A DNA stretch of 39,409 nt from JAICNR01 sp035687725 (GTDB taxonomy: Bacteria; Gemmatimonadota; Gemmatimonadetes; JACCXV01; JAHWKZ01), in the NCBI GenBank assembly GCA_035687725.1, contig DASRVB010000094.1:1-39409 (forward strand), written 5' to 3'. The position numbers were made by a program, and so were the translations under genes. Positions 1-8,522 of the stretch are shown piece by piece. The notes beneath the pieces were generated by a model that saw only the letters and a list, made by a program, of their open reading frames with translations, made no database searches and had not been told where the DNA came from. Position 1 is the first letter of the stretch, and every line of letters starts with the position of its first letter.

Positions 1-1
1 T

Positions 2-112
2 GAGGGCTTCAAGTCCCTGAGCGACAACGACGAGGTCGAGTACGACGTCGAGCAGGGCCCCAAGGGCGCCCAGGCGACGAACGTCAAGCGCCTTTCGTCG
101 AGCTCGATGTAA
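2..112 (+). CDS. Cold-shock protein, C-terminal part
   Basis: The window opens inside this gene; only the last 36 residues are visible. They contain the segment GFKSLSDNDEVEYDVEQGPKG followed by AQATNVKRL, the typical end of a CspA-type single-stranded nucleic acid-binding OB-fold protein (an RNA chaperone in the cytoplasm). The stop is TAA at 110-112. A short Ser-rich tail (SSSSM) follows the conserved core. A strong intrinsic terminator lies about 40 bp downstream, so transcription of this gene most likely ends there. Family assignment is confident; which Csp paralogue it is cannot be said. Confidence 0.85.
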   Translation, partial: EGFKSLSDNDEVEYDVEQGPKGAQATNVKRLSSSSM

Positions 113-154
113 AGAGCGCGACCCCCGCGGCACTCGCCGCGTGGTATTGAAGAG

Positions 155-183
155 CCCCCGTCGGGAAGCCGGCGGGGGTTTTT
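155..183 (+). terminator. Intrinsic terminator of the cold-shock gene
   Basis: A 10-bp stem (CCCCCGTCGG at 155-164 against CCGGCGGGGG at 169-178, one G-T pair) with a GAAG loop is followed by TTTTT at 179-183. This is a textbook Rho-independent terminator for the upstream cold-shock gene. Confidence 0.9.
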
Positions 184-206
184 CGTTGGGAATGGCAACC
201 GGGGGG

Positions 207-234
207 TTGACCCCGTTACGGGTCGAGATATCCT
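207..234 (+). promoter_or_regulatory. Sigma-70-like promoter, probably giving a leaderless mRNA
   Basis: TTGACC at 207-212 and TATCCT at 229-234 are separated by 16 bp. The expected start of transcription, about 7 nt after the -10 box, falls on or next to the GTG at 242. No Shine-Dalgarno sequence lies between, which fits a leaderless transcript. Confidence 0.55.
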
Positions 235-241
235 GAGCATC

Positions 242-3200
242 GTGGGCTCTGCCGAACGCGCTGCTGCCACCTGTTTCGTGATCCTGGCCGTCACGGCGGT
301 TTCCGCTCGTGCTCAGCCGGAATCGGGGAACACGGGTACTCCGGCTCCTCTCGACACTATCGCAATCACGACCCGCGAAGGGACACGGCTCGCGTTCGAC
401 CTCTCGCGCGACGGGCGAACGATCGTCCTCGACCTGCTCGGGGAGCTCTGGACGCTCGACGCGAGCGGTGGCGAGGCACGCAGGATCACCGATGCGATCC
501 GCGACACGGCCGAAGTCCTCGATCCCGCGTTCTCTCCCGACGGCGGGCAGGTCGTGTTCTCCGGCGAGAAGGGCGGACGACGCGGATTGTGGCTCGCGGA
601 GATCGGGGGCGGGCTGCCGCGACTCCTCTCGCGTACGCCGGACGGCGAAGGGTTCGACGGCCAGGCGGCCTGGTCACCCGACGGCCGGTCCGTGGCCTTC
701 GCGCGCGCCGTCGTGCAGGTCGAGGGCCAGGAGGTCTCGGGGTGGAGCGAGATCGCGCTCCTCGACGTGGCCTCCGGCGATATCCGATCGATTCCCATCG
801 AGGGTCTGCCGGAGCGCGACGTGCGGGATCCCGCCTGGTCGCCGGACGGCGCGCGAATCGCGTTCGTCAACGCGTGGGCGCAGGACGGCGACGGCGGGCG
901 CGTGTGGAGCGTGGCGGCGGGGGGCGGCTCGGCGACTCCCCTGACGCGCGAGGGGATGCGCGCGCTCGCGCCCGCGTTCTCGCCGGATGGTGAGCAGCTC
1001 GCCTTCCTCGCGCGGGATTCCGTGGGGCGCTGGCAGGTCTGGGTGATTGCGACGGCCGCGAAATCGGCGAGCCAGCCGCGGGCCGTCACCGACCACAGGG
1101 ACGTCGCGCCGACGCGCGTTCGCTGGTCGCCCGACGGCGACGAACTCCTCTATTCCGCCGATGGGCGCCTCTGGCGCCTCCCGGTGGGCGGCGGAGAGCC
1201 GGCGAGGATCCCGTTCGCGGCCACGCTCTCGGTCCCGCGCCCGCGCGTCCATCTCGCGCCCGTCCGCTTCCCCGCACCGGGCGCCGTGCTGTCCGCGCGC
1301 GGTCACATGGGTCTCGCGCTCTCGCCGAGCGGCACCCGGATCGGCGTGATCGCGCTCGGCAAGCTCTGGGTCGTGCCGATCGGCGGTGGGCGGGGGGAGT
1401 TCGGCGAGCCGCGCGCGGTGGCCGAGGTTTCCTCGACCGCGCACGGCCTGGCATGGTCGCCCGACGAGAGGGAGATCGCATTCGCAGCCGGCCCGCTCGA
1501 ATCCGAGGACCTCCACGCCGCCGACGTCGCGACGGGCGCCATCCGACGCGTGACCGCGCTCGAGGGCGGCGAGCGGGAGCCGCTCTGGTCCCCCGACGGC
1601 GAGCACCTGGCCTTCGTGCACGCGACGCCGGAGGGACACCGGCTGCGCCTCGTCGACGCCCGTGCCCCTGTAGCCGACGACCTGGAGGCCACCATCGATC
1701 TCGGGGAGGTCTCGGCGACGTGGGTCGGCGAGACGTCCGACGCGCCCGCATGGAGCCCGGACTCCCGCGCGCTTCTCGTCCGGCTGGATCCTCACCCGAT
1801 CCTCGGCACAGGAGCCGAGCTCGTGACCTTGAGCGGCGAGCGGCGACGCCTCGAGCGCTTCGCCGACGCGCCCGTCTTCCTTCAGTGGCCGAGGCCGAAC
1901 ACGATCGTGTTCGCCCGCCACGACCGGCTCTGGACGGCGGAGTTCGACTCCGTCCGCGGCGTCGTCGGCGACCCCGTTCCGCTCGGCGATGCCGCCGCGA
2001 TGTACCCTTCGGTCGCCAGGGACGGGACGATCCTCTATCTGTCGGGAGACGGTTGGCGGCTGCGATCGCCGTCGGGAGACGAGCGCACCCTCGGCTGGGC
2101 GCTCCACTACACGCCGCCAACCCCCGCTCCGCTCCTCCTCCGCAACGTGCGGCTCATCGACGGGACGGGCGCGCCGCTGTCGGCACCCCAGGATCTGCTC
2201 GCGCGCGACGGCAGGATCGCTCGCATCGAGCCCACCGGCGGCACATGGGCCAGGCCGGAGAACCTGGAACCGGATACGAGAGTCCTCGATGTGGAAGGTC
2301 GCATCGCGATCCCGGGACTCATGGACCTCCACATGCACAGCTATGAGCCCGCTCAGCTGCCAGGGCGCCTGTACTACGGCGTGACGACGATCCGCGACCA
2401 GGGCTCGCGGATCGCCACGCTGGTGGCCACCGGCGAGGCGATCGCCGCGGGCGTGATCCCCGGGCCGCGCGTCAGCTACGGCGGGTTTCAGTTCTTCACC
2501 GACTGGCCCTACGACGGGGAGGAATGGCGCGGCATCGAGCCCGAGGCCGACCCCGGCCACGTGGAGCGAAGCGTGGAGCTGGCTGTCGCGCTGGGCGCCC
2601 ATCACGTCAAGACGCGGACGTTCCGCCGCTGGGACATCAACGCGCGTATCGTCGAGGCCGCCCATCGCCGGGGTCTGCGCGCCACTGGCCACTGCGCGCA
2701 TCCCCTTCCCCTCGTCGCGGCCGGCATGGACGCTCAGGAGCACGTGGGAGCGTGCACGGGGCGTGGAGATCCCCTGGCGTACGACGACATCCTCCAGCTC
2801 TATCGCGCGGCGGGAATCGCCGTCATCCCCACCGTGATCTACTGGGACATGACGGCCCGGGTCGCCCGGGACGGAGGCATCGCGCCCGGCGGCGGCCTGG
2901 ACCCCTGGGAACCTGTGGGAGACCTCGATTGGATGCGCGCCCTGTCGGCCGAAGACCAGGCCTGGTGGGGGGACAGGGCCAGTGCTTCGCGGGAGATGGC
3001 GGGGCGCCTCCACCGGGCCGGCGTTCCCGTCGGGTCGGGAACCGACGTGTGGCAGGTGCCATGGGGAGTGCATCTCGAGCTCGAGGAACTCGTGCGCGCG
3101 GGGCTGTCGCCGCTCGATGCGATCCGCGCCGCGACCGAGGTCTCCGCGGAGATCCTCGGGGCAGAGGAGGAGCTCGGAACGATCGAGGTCGGAAAGTGGG

Positions 3201-3334
3201 CGGACCTCGTGCTCCTCGACGCAGATCCCCTGGCGGACATCCGCAACACGGGCCGGATCCACGCGGTCATCAAGGGAGGCGAGATCGTCGATCGCGCGGC
3301 GATCCGCGAGCTCGTGCGCACGCACGGGCGATGA
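242..3334 (+). CDS. Secreted PD40 beta-propeller/amidohydrolase fusion
   Basis: The 1030-residue protein starts with a signal peptide (hydrophobic stretch ending in ARA-QP near residue 25), so it is exported. Residues about 60-600 carry at least eight TolB-type propeller repeats with the WSPDG/FSPDG signature (for example AWSPDGRSVAFAR). A C-terminal metal-dependent amidohydrolase domain begins near residue 630. Its HxH metal site is H697/H699 (DLHMHS); K790 (HHVKTRT) is the probable carboxylated lysine; H817 or H820 (TGHCAHP) and D935 (GSGTD) complete the site. The domain ends with the usual WADLVLLDADPL segment. Known relatives are imidazolonepropionase- or prolidase-like enzymes; the substrate cannot be told. 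The GTG start has no ribosome-binding site but sits at the predicted transcription start. Confidence 0.88.
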   Translation: MGSAERAAATCFVILAVTAVSARAQPESGNTGTPAPLDTIAITTREGTRLAFDLSRDGRTIVLDLLGELWTLDASGGEARRITDAIRDTAEVLDPAFSPDGGQVVFSGEKGGRRGLWLAEIGGGLPRLLSRTPDGEGFDGQAAWSPDGRSVAFARAVVQVEGQEVSGWSEIALLDVASGDIRSIPIEGLPERDVRDPAWSPDGARIAFVNAWAQDGDGGRVWSVAAGGGSATPLTREGMRALAPAFSPDGEQLAFLARDSVGRWQVWVIATAAKSASQPRAVTDHRDVAPTRVRWSPDGDELLYSADGRLWRLPVGGGEPARIPFAATLSVPRPRVHLAPVRFPAPGAVLSARGHMGLALSPSGTRIGVIALGKLWVVPIGGGRGEFGEPRAVAEVSSTAHGLAWSPDEREIAFAAGPLESEDLHAADVATGAIRRVTALEGGEREPLWSPDGEHLAFVHATPEGHRLRLVDARAPVADDLEATIDLGEVSATWVGETSDAPAWSPDSRALLVRLDPHPILGTGAELVTLSGERRRLERFADAPVFLQWPRPNTIVFARHDRLWTAEFDSVRGVVGDPVPLGDAAAMYPSVARDGTILYLSGDGWRLRSPSGDERTLGWALHYTPPTPAPLLLRNVRLIDGTGAPLSAPQDLLARDGRIARIEPTGGTWARPENLEPDTRVLDVEGRIAIPGLMDLHMHSYEPAQLPGRLYYGVTTIRDQGSRIATLVATGEAIAAGVIPGPRVSYGGFQFFTDWPYDGEEWRGIEPEADPGHVERSVELAVALGAHHVKTRTFRRWDINARIVEAAHRRGLRATGHCAHPLPLVAAGMDAQEHVGACTGRGDPLAYDDILQLYRAAGIAVIPTVIYWDMTARVARDGGIAPGGGLDPWEPVGDLDWMRALSAEDQAWWGDRASASREMAGRLHRAGVPVGSGTDVWQVPWGVHLELEELVRAGLSPLDAIRAATEVSAEILGAEEELGTIEVGKWADLVLLDADPLADIRNTGRIHAVIKGGEIVDRAAIRELVRTHGR

Positions 3335-3358
3335 TGCCAGACACTTCGAGGAGGCGAA

Positions 3359-3715
3359 ATGGCTTACGTCGACGGATTCCTGGTACCGGTCCCGCAGAGC
3401 AAGGTCGCCGAGTACCGGCGCATGGCGCAGAAGGCGGGCAAGGTCTGGATGGAGCACGGGGCGCTCGAGTTCCGCGAATGCGTCGCGGACGACCTCGACG
3501 TGCAGGAGGTGCGGTCGTTCAGGGACGGGGCCGCCCTGAAGCGTGGCGAGACCGTCATGTTCTCGTGGATCGTCTACAAGTCGAAGGCGCATCGGGATCG
3601 GGTCAACGCCAAGGTCATGAAGGACCCGCGAATGGCCGGCATGGACGAGAAGACCATGCCGTTCGACGCGAAGCGCATGTGTTACGGGGGGTTCAAGGTC
3701 CTGGTAGACCTATGA
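3359..3715 (+). CDS. DUF1428 family protein (YbaA-like)
   Basis: A 118-residue cytoplasmic protein beginning MAYVDGFLVPVPQSKVAEYR, which is characteristic of DUF1428, a dimeric alpha/beta ferredoxin-like (dimeric alpha-beta barrel) family. The length matches the family. The segment KAHRDRVNAKVMKDPRM, in the second half, is also typical. The start is set by the ribosome-binding site GAGGAGGCGAA directly before ATG at 3359. It lies 24 bp after the amidohydrolase stop and may be cotranscribed with it. No biochemical role is established for the family. Confidence 0.85.
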   Translation: MAYVDGFLVPVPQSKVAEYRRMAQKAGKVWMEHGALEFRECVADDLDVQEVRSFRDGAALKRGETVMFSWIVYKSKAHRDRVNAKVMKDPRMAGMDEKTMPFDAKRMCYGGFKVLVDL

Positions 3716-3816
3716 GATCCTCGGGCCTGTGGCGTCCGACATCGCGCGAGGACCATCCTGTCCCTTGGAAATTTTCGTGCCCCGGCATCCGGGGACCATT
3801 ACACTTTCAGGCCGGT

Positions 3817-4533
3817 ATGTCTCATCCCTCCTGGTCAGAAGCAGCGCCGCTCACTCGTGGCATGGTAACCGCGCTCTGGGCCGCGGCGGCCCTGGCCATG
3901 GCGTGCGCCGGCACCACGCCGCCGGCCGCCGTCCCGGCGGCGAGCGCCGCCCCGGACCCGTCGTCCGCCGATCCGGCGGCGGTCGCCGACAGCATCCGAA
4001 ACTCCTTCACGGCTGCCGACGTAGAGTTCATGGAAGGCATGATCCACCATCACGCGCAGGCGCTCGTGATGGCCCGGATGATTCCGACCCACACGTCCAA
4101 CGGCCCGCTCCAGGTCCTGGCCGGGCGGATCGTCGTGGGACAGAACGACGAGATCGCGATCATGCAGAACTGGCTGCGGGACAACGGCCAGCCCGTGCCC
4201 GAGCCGGACACGACGGCGGCAGGAGAGCATGCGATGCACGGCGGGGGCCATGGGGAGCACTCGCTCATGCCCGGGATGCTGACCGCGGCCCAGATGGCCC
4301 AGCTCGATGCCGCCCGCGAGGACGAGTTCGACCGGCTGTTCCTGACGTTCATGATTCAGCACCATCAGGGGGCGATCACGATGGTGGAAAAGCTGTTCGG
4401 CACCTACGGCGCGGCGCAGAACGACTTGGTGTTCAAAATCGCTTCCGACATCGGGGCCGATCAGACCAGCGAGATCGATCGCATGCAATCGATGCTTCGG
4501 GAGATGATGTTCGGGCCCACGGGCTCGCGGTAG
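3817..4533 (+). CDS. DUF305 lipoprotein (CopM-like, His-rich)
   Basis: A 238-residue exported protein. A hydrophobic segment ending LAMAC (Cys30) looks like a slightly atypical lipobox, so it is probably lipid-anchored. DUF305 consists of two ferritin-like helical halves. Both His clusters are present: MIHHHAQAL (H77-H79) and MIQHHQGAI (H182, H183), with many Met residues around them. Family knowledge: some members (cyanobacterial CopM) bind copper in the periplasm; a metal-binding role here is inference. A second possible start is the ATG at 3862, which would still encode the signal sequence. A His/Met-rich linker (residues 137-154) separates the halves and could add metal ligands. Confidence 0.85.
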   Translation: MSHPSWSEAAPLTRGMVTALWAAAALAMACAGTTPPAAVPAASAAPDPSSADPAAVADSIRNSFTAADVEFMEGMIHHHAQALVMARMIPTHTSNGPLQVLAGRIVVGQNDEIAIMQNWLRDNGQPVPEPDTTAAGEHAMHGGGHGEHSLMPGMLTAAQMAQLDAAREDEFDRLFLTFMIQHHQGAITMVEKLFGTYGAAQNDLVFKIASDIGADQTSEIDRMQSMLREMMFGPTGSR

Positions 4534-4592
4534 CGCACCCCGTCCGATGTTCGTTCGTAAGTAGTTCTCTCACCTCATCAACGGAAGTGCTC

Positions 4593-6575
4593 ATGTACAC
4601 GATTCCCCCGATGATCCGGCCGATCGCGTTCACGGCCGCTCTAATAGCGCTCGTCCTGGGCGCGATGCCGGCGGTGGCCGCTCCGGCGTCCGATGCGCCG
4701 TTCGCGGCGCTCGATCCCGATACCACCGACCCCCGCATCGGCCTTGCCGCGGGGGGCGCCGACGCCGAGCAGGCTCTCTGGAACCTGCGGCTCCTCTCGA
4801 ATACGCCCAAGGCGGAGCAGTTCGAAGAAGCCACGAACTCCGACCTCGCCTTCATGGACAACTACGTGATCCAGGGCAACTACAACGGCTACCAGATCTG
4901 GGACATCTCGAACCCGTCGGCCCCGACGCTGGCCAAGGGCTACTTCTGCCCGGCCTCGCAGAGCGACGTCTCGGTATACGGCAACCTGCTGTTCGTCTCC
5001 GGCGAGGGCCTGAGCGGCCGCATCGACTGCGGCGGGCAGGGTGTCCAGGACACGGTCAGCACGGACCGCCTGCGGGGGCTCCGGATCTTCGACATCAGCG
5101 ATCTCCAGAACCCGGTCAACGTGGGCAACGTGCAGACGTGCCGTGGTTCCCATACGCACTCGGTCCTCGTGGACCCCGACGACAAGGAGAACGTCTACGT
5201 CTACATCTCGGGCTCCTCTCAGGTGCGTTCCCCCAGTGAACTGCCCGGCTGCTCGGCCGCCATGCCGGACGAGGACCCGAACTCGGCGCTCTTCCGGATC
5301 GAGGTCATCAAGGTCCCTCTGGCGAACCCGGAACAGGCGGCGATCGTCTCGTCGCCGCGGATCTTCGAGGGTCTGGCGCCGGTCGAAGAGCACGGGGAGT
5401 CCTCGGCGGACCGTGAGGAACGGTTGGCGGAAGTCGCGGAGGCCAAGGCGTCGGGCGGCTACGTCGTGACGATCGAGGGTGAGGAGCAGGCCGTCACCGG
5501 CGGATTCCTCGAGTTCATGCTGGCGCAGGTCGTGCAGGAGCGGGGCGGCACGGGGGCGCCGACGGCCGCGGACAGCGCGTCGCTGCGGGCGGACATTCAG
5601 CAGAGGATCGATACGCTGTTCGGCCAGCAGGGTCCGGAGACCGGGCCCACTCAGTGTCACGACATCACGCTCTATCCGGCCATCGGCCTGGCGGGCGGCG
5701 CCTGCGGCGGCTACGGGCTGCTCCTCGACATCAGCGACCCGACGAACCCGCGTCGCGTCGCGGCGGTGGCCGACACGAACTTTTCGTACTGGCACTCGGC
5801 CACGTTCAACAACGACGGCACCAAGATCCTGTTCTCCGACGAGTGGGGCGGAGGCGGCGGAGCGAAGTGCCGCGCGACGGATCCGAAGGAGTGGGGGGCC
5901 GACGCGATCTTCACGATCGACGGTCACGATCTCGAGTTCCAGAGCTACTACAAGCTGCCGGCGGAGCAGACCGCGGTGGAGAACTGCGTCGCCCACAACG
6001 GCTCGCTGATCCCGATCCCCGGTCGCGACGTCATGGTGCAGGGCTGGTATCAGGGCGGCATCTCGGTGTTCGATTGGACCGACCCGACGAACCCTCAGGA
6101 GATCGCCTTCTTCGATCGCGGGCCGGTGAACGCCGAGGAGATGGAGAGCGGCGGGTCGTGGTCGGTGTACTGGTACAACGGCGTGATCGTGAACTCCGAG
6201 ATCGCGCGCGGTCTCGACATCCTGGAGCTGACTCCGAGCGAGTTCATCTCGCAGAACGAGATCGACGCGGCGCGCACGGTGCGCTTCGACTACAAGAACG
6301 TCCAGGGGCAGCAGCAGTTCGTCTGGCCGCCGAGCTTCGCGCTGGCGCGGGCGTACCTCGATCAGCTCGAGCGCTCGAGCGGCATGGACGCCGATCGGAT
6401 CGCCTCCGCGCGGCAGGCGCTGGATTCGGCGGAAGGCGCATCGGGCTCCGCGCGCGGGGAGGCGCTGAGCGCGCTGGCGGCGGAGCTGCACGGTGCCGCG
6501 GACGCAGCGCCCGAGTCCGCCAAGGTGCACACGCTGGCCACGGCGGTGGAGGAGCTCGCGGCCGTCCGGAGCTGA
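4593..6575 (+). CDS. Secreted LVIVD-repeat beta-propeller protein
   Basis: A 660-residue protein with a signal peptide (cleavage expected after AVA near residue 29). The middle is built from LVIVD-type repeats, seen as NYNGYQIWDISNPSAP, LRIFDISDLQNPVNVG, LLLDISDPTNPRRVA and ISVFDWTDPTNPQEI, expected to fold as a beta-propeller outside the cytoplasm. It contains several Cys residues (for example the GACGG and CRGSHTHS segments) that may form disulfides. The last ~100 residues are Ala/Glu-rich and helical. ATG at 4593 has GGAAG five bases upstream; the alternative ATG at 4611 lacks one. The catalytic or binding role is unknown. It follows the DUF305 gene by 59 bp on the same strand. Confidence 0.8.
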   Translation: MYTIPPMIRPIAFTAALIALVLGAMPAVAAPASDAPFAALDPDTTDPRIGLAAGGADAEQALWNLRLLSNTPKAEQFEEATNSDLAFMDNYVIQGNYNGYQIWDISNPSAPTLAKGYFCPASQSDVSVYGNLLFVSGEGLSGRIDCGGQGVQDTVSTDRLRGLRIFDISDLQNPVNVGNVQTCRGSHTHSVLVDPDDKENVYVYISGSSQVRSPSELPGCSAAMPDEDPNSALFRIEVIKVPLANPEQAAIVSSPRIFEGLAPVEEHGESSADREERLAEVAEAKASGGYVVTIEGEEQAVTGGFLEFMLAQVVQERGGTGAPTAADSASLRADIQQRIDTLFGQQGPETGPTQCHDITLYPAIGLAGGACGGYGLLLDISDPTNPRRVAAVADTNFSYWHSATFNNDGTKILFSDEWGGGGGAKCRATDPKEWGADAIFTIDGHDLEFQSYYKLPAEQTAVENCVAHNGSLIPIPGRDVMVQGWYQGGISVFDWTDPTNPQEIAFFDRGPVNAEEMESGGSWSVYWYNGVIVNSEIARGLDILELTPSEFISQNEIDAARTVRFDYKNVQGQQQFVWPPSFALARAYLDQLERSSGMDADRIASARQALDSAEGASGSARGEALSALAAELHGAADAAPESAKVHTLATAVEELAAVRS

Positions 6576-6606
6576 GAACGGCAGCGACAATGGCAAGGTG
6601 TCGGAG

Positions 6607-6640
6607 CGGCCCGGCGGGAAGATCCCGCCGGGCCGTCTTC
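6607..6640 (+). terminator. Strong hairpin after the LVIVD gene
   Basis: A perfect 13-bp stem (CGGCCCGGCGGGA at 6607-6619 and TCCCGCCGGGCCG at 6623-6635) has a 3-nt loop and a weak T-rich tail (TCTTC). It lies between the LVIVD gene and the next hydrolase gene and probably ends or attenuates transcription. Confidence 0.7.
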
Positions 6641-6662
6641 GCGTAGACCCGGAGGAGGGCGA

Positions 6663-7823
6663 ATGGGAGGGAACCGTCCGGAACGCGGGCTCGTCCGCGC
6701 GGCCGCGCTCGCCGTCGTGATGCTCGCCGCGGAAGGAGCTCCGGGGCAAGCCCAGGCCCCGCCGGCCGTGGAGCGGACCGTGACGCTACCGACGGGAGTG
6801 GAGCTCCGGTACGTCGAGGCCGGCTCGCCGGCAGCGGAGACGGTGGTCTTCCTCCACGGCTACACCGACTCGAACCTGTCCTTCCGCTCCACGATCGAGG
6901 CGCTTCTCGAGCGACGTCCGGACCTGCGGATCCTGGCGCTCGACCTGCGGGGCCACGGCGGCTCGTCCATGCCGCCGGTCGCGGAGTGCGCGCCGGAGCC
7001 CTGGCGCTGCTTCCGGGTCGAGGACTTCGCGCGGGACGTGCTGGCGTTCCTGGAGGCGCTCGACGTCGACAGGACGCACGTGGTCGGCCACTCCTACGGC
7101 AGCATGGTGGCGCAGGACGTCGCGCTCGCCGCGCCGGATCGGATCGCGAGCATTGTGCTGATCGGTTCCGCGGCGCGGACGGTGGGGAACCCCGCCATCG
7201 AGCAGTTCGTATTGGGTCAGCTGATCGAGGGGACGTGGCGGCCGGAACTGGAAGCGCGCGGACTGGCCTGGCCGGCGGACGTGTACCAGTTGACCCCGAT
7301 CGAGATCGATCCGGGCGCAGAGGAGTGGCTCCTGGCGAACTGGGTGACCGAGATCGCCGGCGATCCGGACTACCTGGCGGAGATGGCGTCGCGGACGGCG
7401 CGCCTTCCCCTGGGCGCCTGGCTGGGGGTGGCGAGAGCGGCGCTGGAGTTCGACAACGTCGCGCGACTGGCCGATCTGACGGTGCCGACGCTCGTCCTCT
7501 GGGGCAGCCAGGACGCCGTGACCGCGGAGAGCGATCAGGTCGTTCTGCGGGCCGCCCTCGACGCGGCCGCGAAGGCGTGCCGGACGACCTACGTGTGGAA
7601 GATCTACGGTCGGGAGCCGCTCCCGGCGTCCGGGGTCGCCGAGAGCGACTTCGGACACAACTTCCAGTGGGGCGCGGGTCCGGAGGTGGCGGCCGACATC
7701 GCCGCATGGCTCGAGACCGGCGCGCCCTCGGAAGATCTCACCTACGTGGATCCGGCGGCCCCCGGCGGCAAGCGAACCGCGCGCGGCGAGGCGGACCTGA
7801 TCCGCGGACCCGACTGCTCCTGA
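6663..7823 (+). CDS. Exported alpha/beta-fold hydrolase
   Basis: A 386-residue protein with an N-terminal signal peptide (hydrophobic residues 12-22, cleavage near QAQA). The alpha/beta hydrolase core shows the oxyanion segment FLHGYTDS (64-71), the nucleophile elbow GHSYGS (Ser144), the acid in GSQDAV (Asp284) and the base in DFGHNFQ (His332), so the triad is complete. Two extra Cys residues (C109 and C116) lie in the loop after RGHGGSS and may form a disulfide. The start is supported by GGAGGAGGGCGA before ATG. The substrate is unknown; an esterase or lactonase activity is likely. It ends 10 bp from a convergent gene. Confidence 0.85.
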   Translation: MGGNRPERGLVRAAALAVVMLAAEGAPGQAQAPPAVERTVTLPTGVELRYVEAGSPAAETVVFLHGYTDSNLSFRSTIEALLERRPDLRILALDLRGHGGSSMPPVAECAPEPWRCFRVEDFARDVLAFLEALDVDRTHVVGHSYGSMVAQDVALAAPDRIASIVLIGSAARTVGNPAIEQFVLGQLIEGTWRPELEARGLAWPADVYQLTPIEIDPGAEEWLLANWVTEIAGDPDYLAEMASRTARLPLGAWLGVARAALEFDNVARLADLTVPTLVLWGSQDAVTAESDQVVLRAALDAAAKACRTTYVWKIYGREPLPASGVAESDFGHNFQWGAGPEVAADIAAWLETGAPSEDLTYVDPAAPGGKRTARGEADLIRGPDCS

Positions 7824-7833
7824 ATCCGGATCC

Positions 7834-8415
7834 TCAGGGCGCAGACCTGGAGGTGGAGTCGGCGCGCCAGCCGGTGACGAGTCCGGCGATGACGGTCCCC
7901 CCGAGCGACATCGCGAGGTCGCCGATCGTGTCTTCGTAGGTGAGCTGGAGGCCGGGCGAGCCGATCCGCATCGCGACGAACTCGATGATCTCCCAGAGGA
8001 TGTGGGCCACGGCGCCGAAGCCGATCGTGAGGCAGGCCGCGATCCAGGGTTCGAGCCCGAGCCGCAGGATCAGGAAGCCCACGGCGAGGACCAGGAACAG
8101 GAACGTGACGGTGTGCGCGACGTCGTCGAACCAGACCACCGTGTTGTAGAGGTCGAGCGCATTGCCGGCCACGTCGATGATGAACGGCAAGGCGAGGAAT
8201 ATGTCGGCCAGATGTGGGTAGGGCGGCCGCCGGCCGCGCAGCGCCCACACCACGGGAATCACCACGATCGAGATCGGATAGAACGCGGCGCGCGCGCCCA
8301 TCGCCTTTCCGCGGAAGCGGTCGAGTTCGAGGTGCGTCATCCCGTAATAGAGGAGCGCCACGAGAATGAGCTTGGCCGCCAGGTTCAGGAGCGGGAGGAT
8401 TCGATCGGCGCGCAC
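7834..8415 (-). CDS. DUF2238/YjdF-like integral membrane protein
   Basis: A 193-residue protein with about five transmembrane helices. The conserved polar set inside the membrane region is recognisable: WFDDVAHTVTF, then GAVAHILWEIIEF, then YEDTIGDLAMSLGG. This pattern of Asp, His and Glu residues is typical of the DUF2238 (YjdF) family, whose function is not known. The start used is GTG at 8415; an out-of-frame ATG lies just upstream. The segment PYPHLADIFLALPF is also family-like. No clear ribosome-binding site is visible. It is on the same strand as the upstream MFS transporter, 107 bp away. Confidence 0.7.
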   Translation of the reverse strand: MRADRILPLLNLAAKLILVALLYYGMTHLELDRFRGKAMGARAAFYPISIVVIPVVWALRGRRPPYPHLADIFLALPFIIDVAGNALDLYNTVVWFDDVAHTVTFLFLVLAVGFLILRLGLEPWIAACLTIGFGAVAHILWEIIEFVAMRIGSPGLQLTYEDTIGDLAMSLGGTVIAGLVTGWRADSTSRSAP

Positions 8416-8522
8416 GACGCCATCTTAGAAGGATCCGCGGTCCCGGCACAACGATTGGGGTAGCTCCGCGTTCCCGGACTGGATCGCGACGATCGCGCGC
8501 CGGGAGGCCCTGCCACCTGGAC

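Noticed and set aside
674..3592. Very long open frame on the minus strand opposite the amidohydrolase gene
   Set aside because: It is a by-product of high GC codon use; it lacks domain motifs, and the plus-strand gene has a full set of repeats and catalytic residues.
3780..3794. Hairpin CCCCGG-CAT-CCGGGG before the DUF305 gene as a terminator
   Set aside because: The stem is only six pairs and no T-tract follows on the plus strand.
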